The translations under genes and the position numbers were made by a program. The notes beneath the pieces are model-generated. The model was given only the letters and a program-made list of their open reading frames with translations. It searched no databases and had not been told where the DNA came from. Below, one piece after another: positions 44,231-52,619 of a stretch of DNA of 64,000 nucleotides (position 1 is its first letter; every line of letters starts with the position of its first letter). The DNA is from a virus, in the IMG/VR virus record IMGVR_UViG_3300043409_002272, positions 23,388 to 87,387 of that record; one strand, 5' to 3'.

Positions 44231-44376
44231 AAAAACCCCATCTTCCCTGCTGATCGCAAGGATAAGCGGAACTCTAAAGGTATGTAATACTGGCGATTAC
44301 CAGCGGATATAAATACACCCACAACAATGATAAGACAGAAGAGATTCTTACTTATTTTTTTTGATATGGCAATAGT
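44231..44376 (-). promoter_or_regulatory. Structured leader of nrdJ
   Basis: This 146-base gap lies just before the nrdJ start. In the RNA sense, GCTG-GTA-ATCGC (44304-44293) can pair with GCGAT-CAGC (44257-44249) as a nine-pair stem with a three-base bulge. Mutually exclusive hairpins exist: CTGG/CCAG over the same bases, and GTAAT/ATTAC. The long stem ends about 12 bases before the GATGGGG site and ATG. Alternative pairings next to the start codon suggest control of translation. I see no B12-box (GCCACTG), so it is not a canonical cobalamin riboswitch. Confidence 0.45.
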
Positions 44377-45114
44377 CTATTTTTTATTTTTCAAACAAAT
44401 GTTTCTTGCTTCTAAATAATCATATTTCCAGTGCGGTTTAAGTATAATGTTACCAATTGGTTCTAAATTATTTAATATTTTTTGCTTTACTACTTCTTGT
44501 GTTTTTAAACTTATATTTTCTTTATAAAATGAACCATGATAACTTTTTATGGTTGACCATCTGTATATGTAAAATATTTCTTCATCGTTTATTTTTTTTG
44601 AGCTTTGCCCATATAAATTATTTATTTTTTTAAAAATATAGGTATCTACATCTGCTGCATCTGTTTCAGTATAGCCACCAGTATCTTTCCAACAATTTTT
44701 ATGCATACATAAATTTGAATGAAATAAATTTGCAGACAAAGACAGTTTTTTTATTTGTTCTTCAAAAAAACCTTGTCCAGTATGAAATATTTTATTTTGA
44801 TTTATGTTTTTAATTGAAAAAGATATTTTCCAAGGAAGGAATATATCGTCATCATCCCAAACAAAAATGTATTCTCCAGAACAATGTGAAATACATTCGT
44901 TAAATTTTTTGCCAAGAGGGGTTATTCTTTCTTTAGAGTTTATTATTTTTACTTCTGGATGATCAAAAAAAAGTGTTTGATCTTCAAGATCATTTAATAT
45001 AATTAATTCTTTCTCACCATCATAATCTTGATTTAAGAAACTATAGATAGCTTCTTCTAAAGAACTCGTTCTTCCGTAAGTTGGACAATAACAACTAACT
45101 TTTGGATTCGGCAT
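44377..45114 (-). CDS. Family 2 glycosyltransferase
   Basis: The 245-residue protein starts at ATG 45114. GT-A motifs: VSCYCPTYGRTSSLEEAIYS, LIILNDLEDQ, GKKFNECISHCSGEYIFVWDDDD with the metal-binding acidic cluster, and a later ADVDTYIFKK. Likely active inverting enzyme. It overlaps the upstream membrane-protein gene by 20 bases. It is the last gene before the nrdJ leader. Confidence 0.82.
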   Translation of the reverse strand: MPNPKVSCYCPTYGRTSSLEEAIYSFLNQDYDGEKELIILNDLEDQTLFFDHPEVKIINSKERITPLGKKFNECISHCSGEYIFVWDDDDIFLPWKISFSIKNINQNKIFHTGQGFFEEQIKKLSLSANLFHSNLCMHKNCWKDTGGYTETDAADVDTYIFKKINNLYGQSSKKINDEEIFYIYRWSTIKSYHGSFYKENISLKTQEVVKQKILNNLEPIGNIILKPHWKYDYLEARNICLKNKK

Positions 45115-45445
45115 AAACTAACTCTAAAAGATTTATTATTTCGCTTACAGATAAGGACTGTATAAGCTCAATTATTGTGTCAGAAATTATTCTAGCATCA
45201 TTCTCTGGAACATTTGCCTTGATTATTTTATTGTATAGATTTTTTCTAATAAACATTCTTACAATTGGCCCGCCCTTTTTTATTATTAATGCTGTCACCT
45301 TAGATGACTTACAATACTGTATTATTTTTATGCCCTCAAATATAAGACTAACGATCATAATTATTGTTAAAATACCAACAGCATCATACTTTTTAATGAC
45401 TTCTGATTTTTCTAGTATTTCTTGTATTTTTTTATGCGACCGCAT
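45095..45445 (-). CDS. Small membrane protein (one TM segment)
   Basis: A 116-residue protein. ATG 45445 has an ACGGAGAAGAAAAT site; a GTG nine codons upstream is less likely. A strong membrane segment VGILTIIMIVSLIFEGIKII is near residues 23-42, then a basic region and acidic helices. It may be an inner-membrane protein, possibly for lysis or secretion, but no holin motif is visible. It is downstream of another small hydrophobic-start gene. Confidence 0.55.
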   Translation of the reverse strand: MRSHKKIQEILEKSEVIKKYDAVGILTIIMIVSLIFEGIKIIQYCKSSKVTALIIKKGGPIVRMFIRKNLYNKIIKANVPENDARIISDTIIELIQSLSVSEIINLLELVYAESKS

Positions 45446-45459
45446 TATTTTCTTCTCCG

Positions 45460-45636
45460 TCAAGTAAAGCACTCTTCTCGGTTTGCATTTATGGTTACTG
45501 GTAATGCTATTTTTGATTTTGATTTTGATAATTGATCTATAAGCTTAGAAAATGAAATAGAATCTTTTTCTATTAAAACAAATTGCTCTTTGCTTATAGT
45601 CTGATCAAACAACAAAAAAAGAATTAGATTTAACAT
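45460..45636 (-). CDS. Small protein with hydrophobic N-terminus (58 aa)
   Basis: The ATG at 45636 overlaps the preceding stop as TAATG; the stop is TGA at 45460-45462. The N-terminus MLNLILFLLFDQTISKEQ resembles a short membrane anchor or signal peptide; the rest is polar. Its stop falls 14 bases before the next ATG, filling an otherwise empty gap. No family recognised. Confidence 0.5.
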   Translation of the reverse strand: MLNLILFLLFDQTISKEQFVLIEKDSISFSKLIDQLSKSKSKIALPVTINANREECFT

Positions 45637-46253
45637 TATTGCTTCTTCTTTTTTAAAATAGATTCACTTGTTCTCATTGCCCATTCAATACCAGATGTTC
45701 CACCCCACCCTAACCATGCAACCACTGCTGGAATACTCCAAGGTTTAGTTTTATATTCTGGTTTAGATTTTGCTTTTTCATAATTAGATCCATGTCTATT
45801 AAATTGAGACATTCTTTTAACTGTATCGGCAGACAGCATAGCATTTCCAGCCAAGTCTCTAGCTCTTGCCCAACCAACAGCAGTCATGCCTTTGCATTCT
45901 TTTCCGTATTTTTCTTTCCATTCTAAAACTTTTCTTGCATTATTTCTTGCTGACTGTGGGGCATCATAGCTTTCAGCAGATTTAGTAAAATACTTTTCAA
46001 TATCTAAAAAGGCTTTAGTTCTTTCTTTGTTTTTAACTATTATGTCTTTAATAGAATTTAAAAATTCAGAATATTCAATTTCTTCGTACAGATAAGATGC
46101 TGAAGATTTTTTTGTGCTTTTATTTGGTTTATTTGCAGAGTCTTTTGGGTTTTTTTTAGACCCCCTTTTTTTTTCTTCTGGTTTTGCTGGAGTTTTCCTT
46201 GGATCATCCTTGTCTGGTTTTCCATATTGTAAACCTTCAGATTTATCTGTCAT
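45636..46253 (-). CDS. Phage protein with lysine-rich N-terminus and conserved tryptophan domain
   Basis: The 205-residue protein starts at ATG 46253, overlapping the upstream stop as ATGA. Residues 1-50 are Lys/Pro/Ser-rich. Residues about 95-200 form a domain seen in many phage proteins: ARNNARKVLEWKEKYG, GMTAVGWARARDLAGN, DTVKRMSQFNRHG, then VVAWLGWGGTSGIEWA. This domain is often attached to or near head/protease genes. Its job is unknown; a structural or DNA-associated role is possible. Confidence 0.6.
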   Translation of the reverse strand: MTDKSEGLQYGKPDKDDPRKTPAKPEEKKRGSKKNPKDSANKPNKSTKKSSASYLYEEIEYSEFLNSIKDIIVKNKERTKAFLDIEKYFTKSAESYDAPQSARNNARKVLEWKEKYGKECKGMTAVGWARARDLAGNAMLSADTVKRMSQFNRHGSNYEKAKSKPEYKTKPWSIPAVVAWLGWGGTSGIEWAMRTSESILKKKKQ

Positions 46254-47023
46254 ATTGAATCCTCAATTGTTTTTTTACCTATAAAATAGTAACTATCAGA
46301 CAAGAAAAATATTGGAGTTAATGTAAAAGATACTTCTTTGTTCTTGAGTGCAAAATCATTAAAGTATTTAACATTATCCCCATTTGAATAATCTTTATGA
46401 AAACAAATTAAAAAAGCATCAAAGTTTTTTATTTTTTCTAGTGTTTCATTAATTAAATCTTTTGGACTTTCACTTAATGACCATGTAGCAATAAATAACT
46501 TTTTACCTTTAAAATTAAATTTATTTAAATCATCTCCAGAAAAATAATTACAATCAAAGTTTAATTTGTCTAAATAGTTTTTTTGAAGATCTAAAAATTC
46601 TGGTATGTCATATATGTAATAATCTTTATCGTAATTTAAATTTCTAAAAAGTCTACACATACTTCCATATCCACCACCAAATTCTAATACTGTATCAAAT
46701 TCGTTTATCTTTAATTTTGTGGAGTTTTCAAAAAAAGATAGATGATAAGCGTGATGCACTAAGTTTTCACTAGAAGTAGGATATAATTTACTTCTTTTGG
46801 GATTTCCAATTGGAGATTCTTGTATTGCAGATTCCCATCTTTGCCAGTCATTTGTTTTTTTTAAATGTTCTAACTCGATAGAATGAAAACTTGAATCACA
46901 AACAAACATTGTATCTCGTATTACTTGCCAATTTAAAAAGTTCTCGTAATTCAAATCAGATGACTTGCTTTGATTTAATCTATTTAAAAAATTAGACCAG
47001 TCAGGTGTAATTGTTTTAGACAT
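46250..47023 (-). CDS. Putative sugar O-methyltransferase
   Basis: The 257-residue protein starts at ATG 47023 with a TAGGA site. Motif I is VLEFGGGYGSMCRLF (near residue 112), followed by YYIYDIPEFLDLQKNYL and LFIATWSLSESP, matching the putative sugar O-methyltransferase family. It would methylate a sugar hydroxyl with SAM. Flanking glycosyltransferases support a glycan role. Confidence 0.72.
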   Translation of the reverse strand: MSKTITPDWSNFLNRLNQSKSSDLNYENFLNWQVIRDTMFVCDSSFHSIELEHLKKTNDWQRWESAIQESPIGNPKRSKLYPTSSENLVHHAYHLSFFENSTKLKINEFDTVLEFGGGYGSMCRLFRNLNYDKDYYIYDIPEFLDLQKNYLDKLNFDCNYFSGDDLNKFNFKGKKLFIATWSLSESPKDLINETLEKIKNFDAFLICFHKDYSNGDNVKYFNDFALKNKEVSFTLTPIFFLSDSYYFIGKKTIEDSI

Positions 47024-47032
47024 TTTTAAATC

Positions 47033-47956
47033 CTATATAAGCATAAACAACTTTTTATCTATCAACTGTTCTGGAAATCCGTCAAAATTACTATAGGCAA
47101 AGGTTTCGCCAGCCCTAAGATGCTTTTCTGCATCTTTTTTTCTAACTCTAAGAGTGCCAATAGGAAGGACTTCGCCAGTATCAAAGTCTTTAAGTTCTCC
47201 GTGAGCATCGGCCCAACTGTTAACAATAATAGCATATGGATCATCAGCCCTATCATCAACGCCTATAAAGCACATTTGGTGACCCCAATTATCTGTTTGA
47301 CGATGGAAACCATCGTTAGCTGGTGTCATCGTATAGCCAACATCACTAGCGGTTGTGCAAGGGTAACCATTTACAATAGCCTCTACTAATTGATCCCAAT
47401 TTTTAATTTGAGCAGCAGATTTTACTGGATGCTTAGTTCCTTCTTCAATAAATTTCTTGTCTGGACCAGGAGTATCACCCCATTTTTTAGCTACGCTTCC
47501 AGCATACTTAGGAAGACCATCAAAATTACTACGAAGAACCCCATACTTAATAACAGCATCTGCCATCCAGCTACCGAGAGAACCATCTTCACCATTAAGT
47601 TGTCCACGACCAATAAGAACTCTTCCTGTTCCATAAAGATACGGAGGAAATACAAATTCAAACTTTTCGTTATCTCCTTTCATAAGTTTTTCAGTAGCCA
47701 TTAAATATTCGACTGCATTTTTAGCACCAAAGGAAACACAATCACCAATTTCTTGTCCGTAATTAGGAGTATCTTTGCCAAGAACTTTACGAACAACTTC
47801 ATATAGCATCATTTTTTTGCCTTTAGTGTCTTGGCTTTTGCCATAAACATTAAAGTCTCTAAATGACCCACCATCTTTAATTAGATTAAATTCACTTTCA
47901 ACAAGCGAAGGATTATCTTTTCCTGCCCAACCACTAAGTTTTGATAATTCAGACAT
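47033..47956 (-). CDS. Papain-like (C1) cysteine peptidase
   Basis: The 307-residue protein starts at ATG 47956 with a TAGGTGAAAC site. Catalytic set: Q68 oxyanion-hole Gln and C73 in GQEIGDCVSFGAKN, H226 in WGHQMCFIGVDD, N246 in IIVNSWAD. No signal peptide or propeptide is obvious. Phages seldom need such a peptidase for lysis. It may process a virion protein or host target, or be carried in the virion. Its neighbour is a secreted protein. Confidence 0.75.
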   Translation of the reverse strand: MSELSKLSGWAGKDNPSLVESEFNLIKDGGSFRDFNVYGKSQDTKGKKMMLYEVVRKVLGKDTPNYGQEIGDCVSFGAKNAVEYLMATEKLMKGDNEKFEFVFPPYLYGTGRVLIGRGQLNGEDGSLGSWMADAVIKYGVLRSNFDGLPKYAGSVAKKWGDTPGPDKKFIEEGTKHPVKSAAQIKNWDQLVEAIVNGYPCTTASDVGYTMTPANDGFHRQTDNWGHQMCFIGVDDRADDPYAIIVNSWADAHGELKDFDTGEVLPIGTLRVRKKDAEKHLRAGETFAYSNFDGFPEQLIDKKLFMLI

Positions 47957-47963
47957 GTTTCAC

Positions 47964-48746
47964 CTATTTTATTAATTTAAGTCCAGAGGATATTTCTCTC
48001 CACGCAGCAGCAAAATCTTCTTTTGTTTGCATTTTACCAGTTTTATATAAATCAAAAAGCTTTTCTTGTATATCTGTAAACAAAGGTTCCCATTTTGCCC
48101 TATCTCCACCAGATTTGGTTAGTGCAAATTTATTTGATTCTGCTGTTTTCTTTAGTATTTCTTCAAGTGTTGTGATTGTTCCAGCAGCAATAGCGGAAGC
48201 AATACCATCAAAGGATGATGCAATAGCAGCACATTGCTTTGTCTTATCTGATTTTGACAGCTTAATATTATTCTTAACGCCATCATAAACAAATTTAGAA
48301 AGTTGATACTTTGATTCTCCAAATTCTGGTTCAGCTTCTGGTTCTACTGGAGTGCTAGGTTCTTCTTCGCCAATAAAAACATCTGTTGAAATAAAATTGG
48401 TTCTAATAGCTGCTTCTAAAAGCTTTTCGTTATCTTTGACTATGTACAGATGAGTTACCGAAACAATGACCTTGAGCTTCTTTGCTTGTATGCCAGAACC
48501 AAAGAAAACGCCATTCTCATAGTTGCGAATTCTTTTTTCTGTATATCCATCAAATACCTTCCATGCATATGTGGTTGAAACTAAAAACTTCGGTGCAGAT
48601 TGAATTGGGCTTATAGATAAATCTACAAGCTCACCCAAAGGAATAGGTAGTTCTGCTCCAACAATTTTTTGTTCTGGAACAATAAAGTTTTCTGCAAAAG
48701 TAAGATTGCAAAATACTAATAAGAAGAACATAGCTTTTTTAAACAT
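47964..48746 (-). CDS. Secreted protein with signal peptide
   Basis: The 260-residue protein starts at ATG 48746. A classic signal peptide MFKKAMFFLLVFCNLTFA with likely cleavage after FA is followed by beta-rich residues 20-125, an acidic Pro/Glu linker (EEEPSTPVEPEAEPE) and a helical C-terminal domain (130-260). It would be exported to the periplasm. With the adjacent peptidase and small membrane proteins it could form an envelope-acting set. No family recognised. Confidence 0.65.
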   Translation of the reverse strand: MFKKAMFFLLVFCNLTFAENFIVPEQKIVGAELPIPLGELVDLSISPIQSAPKFLVSTTYAWKVFDGYTEKRIRNYENGVFFGSGIQAKKLKVIVSVTHLYIVKDNEKLLEAAIRTNFISTDVFIGEEEPSTPVEPEAEPEFGESKYQLSKFVYDGVKNNIKLSKSDKTKQCAAIASSFDGIASAIAAGTITTLEEILKKTAESNKFALTKSGGDRAKWEPLFTDIQEKLFDLYKTGKMQTKEDFAAAWREISSGLKLIK

Positions 48747-48748
48747 GA

Positions 48749-49006
48749 TTAAGCCTCATTTTTTGCTACTTTTATAGCAAGGAGAAAATCTTCGGAAGTA
48801 ATTGGTTTTGTGTTGTCAAATTTATTAATCAGGAATGTAATCGCTGGAATAACCCAAGGTTCTTGTGCAAGTTTAGAAACAACATCAACAATTCTATCGT
48901 CTGTTTCGCCTGGGATGATTGTTGAAACAAATTTTAAAGTCGAAATAACAATAGACATTGTTTTTTGAACTTGTTCTGGACTAATTGCAGTTCTAACATC
49001 ACTCAT
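48749..49006 (-). CDS. Small hypothetical protein
   Basis: An 85-residue protein. ATG 49006 has an ACAGGAGATTAT site; a longer frame to 49075 overlaps the upstream gene. Helical: VQKTMSIVISTLKFVSTIIPG, then EPWVIPAITFLINKFDN. Amphipathic rather than membrane-spanning. It ends two bases before the secreted-protein gene begins. Function unknown. Confidence 0.55.
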   Translation of the reverse strand: MSDVRTAISPEQVQKTMSIVISTLKFVSTIIPGETDDRIVDVVSKLAQEPWVIPAITFLINKFDNTKPITSEDFLLAIKVAKNEA

Positions 49007-49043
49007 AATAATCTCCTGTTTGAAAAGTAAAAAGACCGATTGT

Positions 49044-49634
49044 TTAATTGTAGTCACTGTTCCAACTGGAAGCAAGTGTTATAGAGTCTTTATTTTGAAT
49101 TTCAATATTTAAAACATCGTCAAGTTGTTCGCTGCCAAATGTTTTTATTTCTCCATTTTTTAAAGAATATATAATCCAATTTTTGTATTTTTTATTTAAA
49201 ACTTTTGAGAGTGCATTGATTGAAACATTTTTTGATCTTTTTTTAGTTGGGCTTATTGCTTCCTCTATATTCTTTTGAATTTCAATATCATCAAAAAGAT
49301 TGCCAAAACCAATCCAAAATCTATATCTTGTCCATATACGCAATATTTCTACGCCTTCAACTTCCTCGATTATTTTCATAATGTTTCTAGTTATATCAAA
49401 ATTGCAATGTCCAACCCACATTTTGTAAAGCTTGCTAGTTATTGCGTTTTCGTTTATTGGTATTGTGCCATAAGGCCCAAGAATAACTCTCATGTGCCTG
49501 TCTGGTTCTTCGTCTTTATCTTTATCAAAGAAACTGTCTTTCTGTGATTGTATTTCGTTGTCATCAGCAGAATATGAATCTTGCTTGGGAAAAAATGGGT
49601 CTTCCCATTTAAGCCAAGATATTTTTTTGTTCAT
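49044..49634 (-). CDS. Conserved phage hypothetical protein
   Basis: A 196-residue protein. ATG 49634 is preferred to a TTG two codons upstream. After an acidic N-terminus it reads MRVILGPYGTIPINENAITS, KMWVGHCNFDITRNIMKIIE, GVEILRIWTRYRFWIGFGN. This pattern, a WVGHTNFxIT strand and a TRYRxRIGF strand, recurs in phages as an uncharacterised protein. It overlaps the ThyX gene by 26 bases. Confidence 0.6.
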   Translation of the reverse strand: MNKKISWLKWEDPFFPKQDSYSADDNEIQSQKDSFFDKDKDEEPDRHMRVILGPYGTIPINENAITSKLYKMWVGHCNFDITRNIMKIIEEVEGVEILRIWTRYRFWIGFGNLFDDIEIQKNIEEAISPTKKRSKNVSINALSKVLNKKYKNWIIYSLKNGEIKTFGSEQLDDVLNIEIQNKDSITLASSWNSDYN

Positions 49635-50424
49635 TTTCAAATGACTTCCTATACTGATGCCACCCCATAAAGTTTCCAGAGTATTCCCAAGGGTTTACAG
49701 ATGGTGAAGCACAATGTTCAAATGGACTCCAATGACCTTCTTTTGAAAGAATATCGTGAAGATCATAATCTTTTTGGTGATCTATTACTCCATCAAAATT
49801 TAAATAGCTGACCCTAGCACATCTTGCTACACAAATTTTAAGTTTTTGTTTAATAGAAAGTTTTTCGTCAATAAATCTATCGCCAAAAGGTATATGCCAA
49901 TCGCCAAAGTTTATAGCTTTTGGAGTTGATTCTTTTAAACAATCTTTCATTTTTAATGCAAGGTCTTGTATTTCTGGTTGTGCATCTTTATGCCCCCTTA
50001 ATTTAAAAAAATTATCAAATTCTGTAGCAGTGAGAATTACTGTAACATTAAACCAAGGCTCAAGAAGCCTGTTAACTATTTGTTTGTGAACACCTATAGA
50101 CATCATTTCTTTAGCACAATGTATCATTTTATCTCTAGCTTGAAGCCAAATTTCTTCAGCAACAGGAATGTCTGAAGGCGAAAGTTCAGACCAAGCTTGC
50201 ATTCCAGATTGTTCTTTGCCCCAATAAATTGGCATTGCTGGATAGTTATTTATTTGATCAATAAATTTTTTAGATGGTATAGCTCTAGAACTAGCAGCAT
50301 TTCTAGAGAAAACTCTATGAGTATTAAACTCAGCAAGTATGAATCTTGGGAAGGTACAAACAAAAGTAGTTATTCTTTTTTTTGACTCACTTATAGAATC
50401 GGCAATCACTCTGCATTCAATCAT
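49609..50424 (-). CDS. thyX: ThyX-like flavin-dependent thymidylate synthase
   Basis: The 271-residue protein starts at ATG 50424, overlapping the preceding stop by four bases. The ThyX signature appears as NTHRVFSRNAASSRAIP, where the classic RHRxxSxNxxSxR has Thr in place of the first Arg. RLLEPWFNVTVILTATEFDNFF and a C-terminal WSPFEHCASP are typical of phage ThyX proteins. It makes dTMP from dUMP using FAD and methylene-tetrahydrofolate, feeding the dNMP kinase and reductase pathway. Confidence 0.83.
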   Translation of the reverse strand: MIECRVIADSISESKKRITTFVCTFPRFILAEFNTHRVFSRNAASSRAIPSKKFIDQINNYPAMPIYWGKEQSGMQAWSELSPSDIPVAEEIWLQARDKMIHCAKEMMSIGVHKQIVNRLLEPWFNVTVILTATEFDNFFKLRGHKDAQPEIQDLALKMKDCLKESTPKAINFGDWHIPFGDRFIDEKLSIKQKLKICVARCARVSYLNFDGVIDHQKDYDLHDILSKEGHWSPFEHCASPSVNPWEYSGNFMGWHQYRKSFENEQKNILA

Positions 50425-50732
50425 TTTGTCTCTCTAAATAGAAAAGCTTCACTAGGGGAAACAAGGGGAATTTTTTCAGAATCGACAGAAAAACTTTCAA
50501 GTATTTTTCTAATTATTAATTCAGATAGTGCTTTTTGTTCTGTTAGTATGCCAGCCTCTACAACTGACTGAAATATAGATGGAAATAAATTTCCACTTTG
50601 TATCATCCCAATTAAATTTGAGAATCTATCTGCAAATATCATTTGCTCTTCAGCAGTAAGGTCTTCTGGAATTTGAATTATTGAATTTATTTCGTTGTCA
50701 ATTAATTCAAAATATATTTTTGCGTTTATCAT
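50421..50732 (-). CDS. Hypothetical protein
   Basis: A 103-residue protein. ATG 50732 overlaps the end region of the upstream gene; a frame to 50789 is longer but less likely. Sequence is helical (IPEDLTAEEQMIFADRFSNLIG, ILTEQKALSELIIRKILESF) with a beta start (MINAKIYFELIDN). No motif recognised. Coupled to ThyX by overlap. Confidence 0.45.
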   Translation of the reverse strand: MINAKIYFELIDNEINSIIQIPEDLTAEEQMIFADRFSNLIGMIQSGNLFPSIFQSVVEAGILTEQKALSELIIRKILESFSVDSEKIPLVSPSEAFLFRETK

Positions 50733-50733
50733 A

Positions 50734-51126
50734 TTATCTCGAAAAATAGTTAAAGCAAGATATGACTTCTTGAGTATACTTATCTTCAAATATTTTATTT
50801 TCTAAAACAGAAGAAATAGTTTTCCATTCAACATTTTCTTTTTCAAATGGCTCTTGTAAATAACAGGCATAAACTATAGATGAAGAATCTAAGTCAATCA
50901 TTGTTCCACAAATAAACAAGTTTACCCATCCTTCAATATTTTTAAATTTTGCGTCAAAAGAAGTTAATTCTTTAAATTTATCTTTAACAAATAAATCTAT
51001 ATTTGAATCTTCTCTATCAAAATTAAATGTTGGCAATTCATCATTAGCTTTATTTTTTTGTATTGCAATGACTGGCTCTTTATTTATTTCTCTTGCACAT
51101 ACAAGAAATGATACTTTTATTTTCAT
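50734..51126 (-). CDS. Hypothetical protein
   Basis: The 130-residue protein starts at ATG 51126, overlapping the glycosyltransferase stop as ATGA. Mixed alpha/beta order with SFLVCAREINKEPVIAIQKN and GWVNLFICGTMIDLDSSSIVYACYL; it resembles a Nudix-like strand order but has no Nudix box. No function assigned. Confidence 0.45.
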   Translation of the reverse strand: MKIKVSFLVCAREINKEPVIAIQKNKANDELPTFNFDREDSNIDLFVKDKFKELTSFDAKFKNIEGWVNLFICGTMIDLDSSSIVYACYLQEPFEKENVEWKTISSVLENKIFEDKYTQEVISCFNYFSR

Positions 51127-52193
51127 TGTGAAATTTCTCGAATTATTGTTTTACAAGCACTTTCCCATGTATTCTGTTTAAAAAATTCTATTCCTGCAAT
51201 ATTTTTTTTTAAGTTACCATTTTGTTTTTTAATGTGCAATTCTTTTAATTGATTGGAAAAATTATTTATGTAGTCTTCTTCTAGCTTTGCCCAAGATGCA
51301 CTACCATCAAACCACTTTGAATCATTCGCTGGTTCTATTCCATCTGGATTAACCAAATAACAACCAGACTCAACACCATATTCAGTTGGTCCTGAGTAAT
51401 TTGTGGCTATACAGTTTTTACCTATAGATAGCATTTCTGCCAATTCTAAATTCCAAGCTTCTGCACGATAAGGAAATATGCCTATATCGCTTTTTTTCAT
51501 AAGGTCATAAACTTCGCTTTGTGTTTTTAGTCTATTCTTTAAAACAATTATTTTGTCAAAGAACTTACTTTCTTCATAATATGAAATCCATTGATCTTGT
51601 TCCTCTTGCGAAAGAAATGGATTAGAACAGCACATTATCAACTTAAAATCATCATCAGCACTAAATGTTCTTTCTAATATTTCTAATATTAAATCATGCC
51701 CTTTTCTTATTTCCCATTTACCTATGCTCAATATTCTTGTTGTTTTAACATTGTCTGGTTCACATTGTTTAAAAATTGATTGATCAACACCAAGCCTGAC
51801 TACTTTTACTTTAGATTTATCTATTCCAGATTCAACAACTATTTGCTTTGCCCAATCAGAACATACAAAAATTTTATCTAAAAAATTTAAGTTGTGTATT
51901 TCGTTTTCTTTTATATTGTCCATTTCAAAAAATGTCATTCCATATTTCTTGCCACGACCAGCATTTAACCCCATATCCCATTGATGCCAAAGTCTAAAGC
52001 TTGGTGCATCATAATCAAACGATGCAGCATTCTTTAAATTAGATTTAACAAGTGGGATTATTTTTTCTTCACAATCAATTGGGCCAATTGGCCACAAAGA
52101 AACATTGTGTTTTTTTGAAAATTCAAGCAGCAGATTCGTGCCAACAACACCATAGCCAAGTTGGTTGATTGGTGCAGAAAAATTGATATTCAT
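51123..52193 (-). CDS. Family 4 glycosyltransferase (GT-B)
   Basis: The 356-residue protein starts at ATG 52193 with the strong site AAAGGAGG. N-terminal INQLGYGVVGTNL loop. FVCSDWAKQIVVESG, VKVVRLGVDQSIF and RILSIGKWEIRKGHDLILEIL are standard GT4 segments, and DIGIFPYRAEAWNLELAEMLSIG carries the donor-site acidic residues (E-x7-E-like). Likely active. Confidence 0.83.
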   Translation of the reverse strand: MNINFSAPINQLGYGVVGTNLLLEFSKKHNVSLWPIGPIDCEEKIIPLVKSNLKNAASFDYDAPSFRLWHQWDMGLNAGRGKKYGMTFFEMDNIKENEIHNLNFLDKIFVCSDWAKQIVVESGIDKSKVKVVRLGVDQSIFKQCEPDNVKTTRILSIGKWEIRKGHDLILEILERTFSADDDFKLIMCCSNPFLSQEEQDQWISYYEESKFFDKIIVLKNRLKTQSEVYDLMKKSDIGIFPYRAEAWNLELAEMLSIGKNCIATNYSGPTEYGVESGCYLVNPDGIEPANDSKWFDGSASWAKLEEDYINNFSNQLKELHIKKQNGNLKKNIAGIEFFKQNTWESACKTIIREISQ

Positions 52194-52221
52194 TGTATCC
52201 TCCTTTTGTTCCTAAGTCATA

Positions 52222-52416
52222 CTACAGAAAACGATTGTCTCTATCAATAATATTTGCTCTTGTTTTTTCATAAATTACAATTTTTGTATATTCATTTTCT
52301 TCTAAAAAAACAGCTTTTTTTTCTGCTCTTTGCCAATATTTTTCTTCATACTCAGCTAATTTAATCCTGTTCTTTCCTCCTGGAACCACTCCCCAAACCT
52401 CAAAGTAAGTTGTCAT
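52222..52416 (-). CDS. Small hypothetical protein
   Basis: The 64-residue protein starts at ATG 52416 with a TTTGGAGATTTCCC site. Alpha/beta pattern YFEVWGVVPGGKNRIKLAEYEEKYWQRAEKKAV reads as two strands and a helix, like small phage proteins of unknown role. It ends 28 bases before the GT4 gene. Confidence 0.5.
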   Translation of the reverse strand: MTTYFEVWGVVPGGKNRIKLAEYEEKYWQRAEKKAVFLEENEYTKIVIYEKTRANIIDRDNRFL

Positions 52417-52460
52417 GGGAAATCTCCAAAGAGAAATATTAACCCATACTTAAATACCCC

Positions 52461-52619
52461 TTAATCTATAGTATCAACACACTTACAACCCTCATTGTGC
52501 ATTAAATCTGCTAATATATAATGTAATATTAAATACATTATAAAAAACGAAAATATTATTACAATAATGTTTTTAAAACCTTTACTGTATAGAAATGTAT
52601 TTTGATAGTTTTGTTCCAT
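52461..52619 (-). CDS. Small membrane protein (52 aa)
   Basis: An open frame from ATG 52619 to TAA 52461-52463, overlapping the 3' end of the upstream gene by 38 bases. A strong membrane segment (NIIVIIFSFFIMYLILHYIL, about residues 18-37) is followed by a short tail MHNEGCKCVDTID with two cysteines. The ribosome site is weak. The hydrophobic segment and lack of any other gene here support it. Function unknown; could be a holin- or anchor-like protein. Confidence 0.45.
   Translation of the reverse strand: MEQNYQNTFLYSKGFKNIIVIIFSFFIMYLILHYILADLMHNEGCKCVDTID

Noticed and set aside
44308-44315. TATAAATA (T4 late promoter consensus) in the nrdJ leader
   Set aside because: It points away from nrdJ and into an opposite-strand gene. 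Likely chance in AT-rich DNA.
44231-44376. Canonical cobalamin riboswitch
   Set aside because: No B12 box (GCCACTG) or its core stems can be seen. Kept only as an unclassified structured leader.
50734-51126. Nudix hydrolase assignment
   Set aside because: The strand order is vaguely Nudix-like but the G-x5-E-x7-RE-x-EE box is absent.
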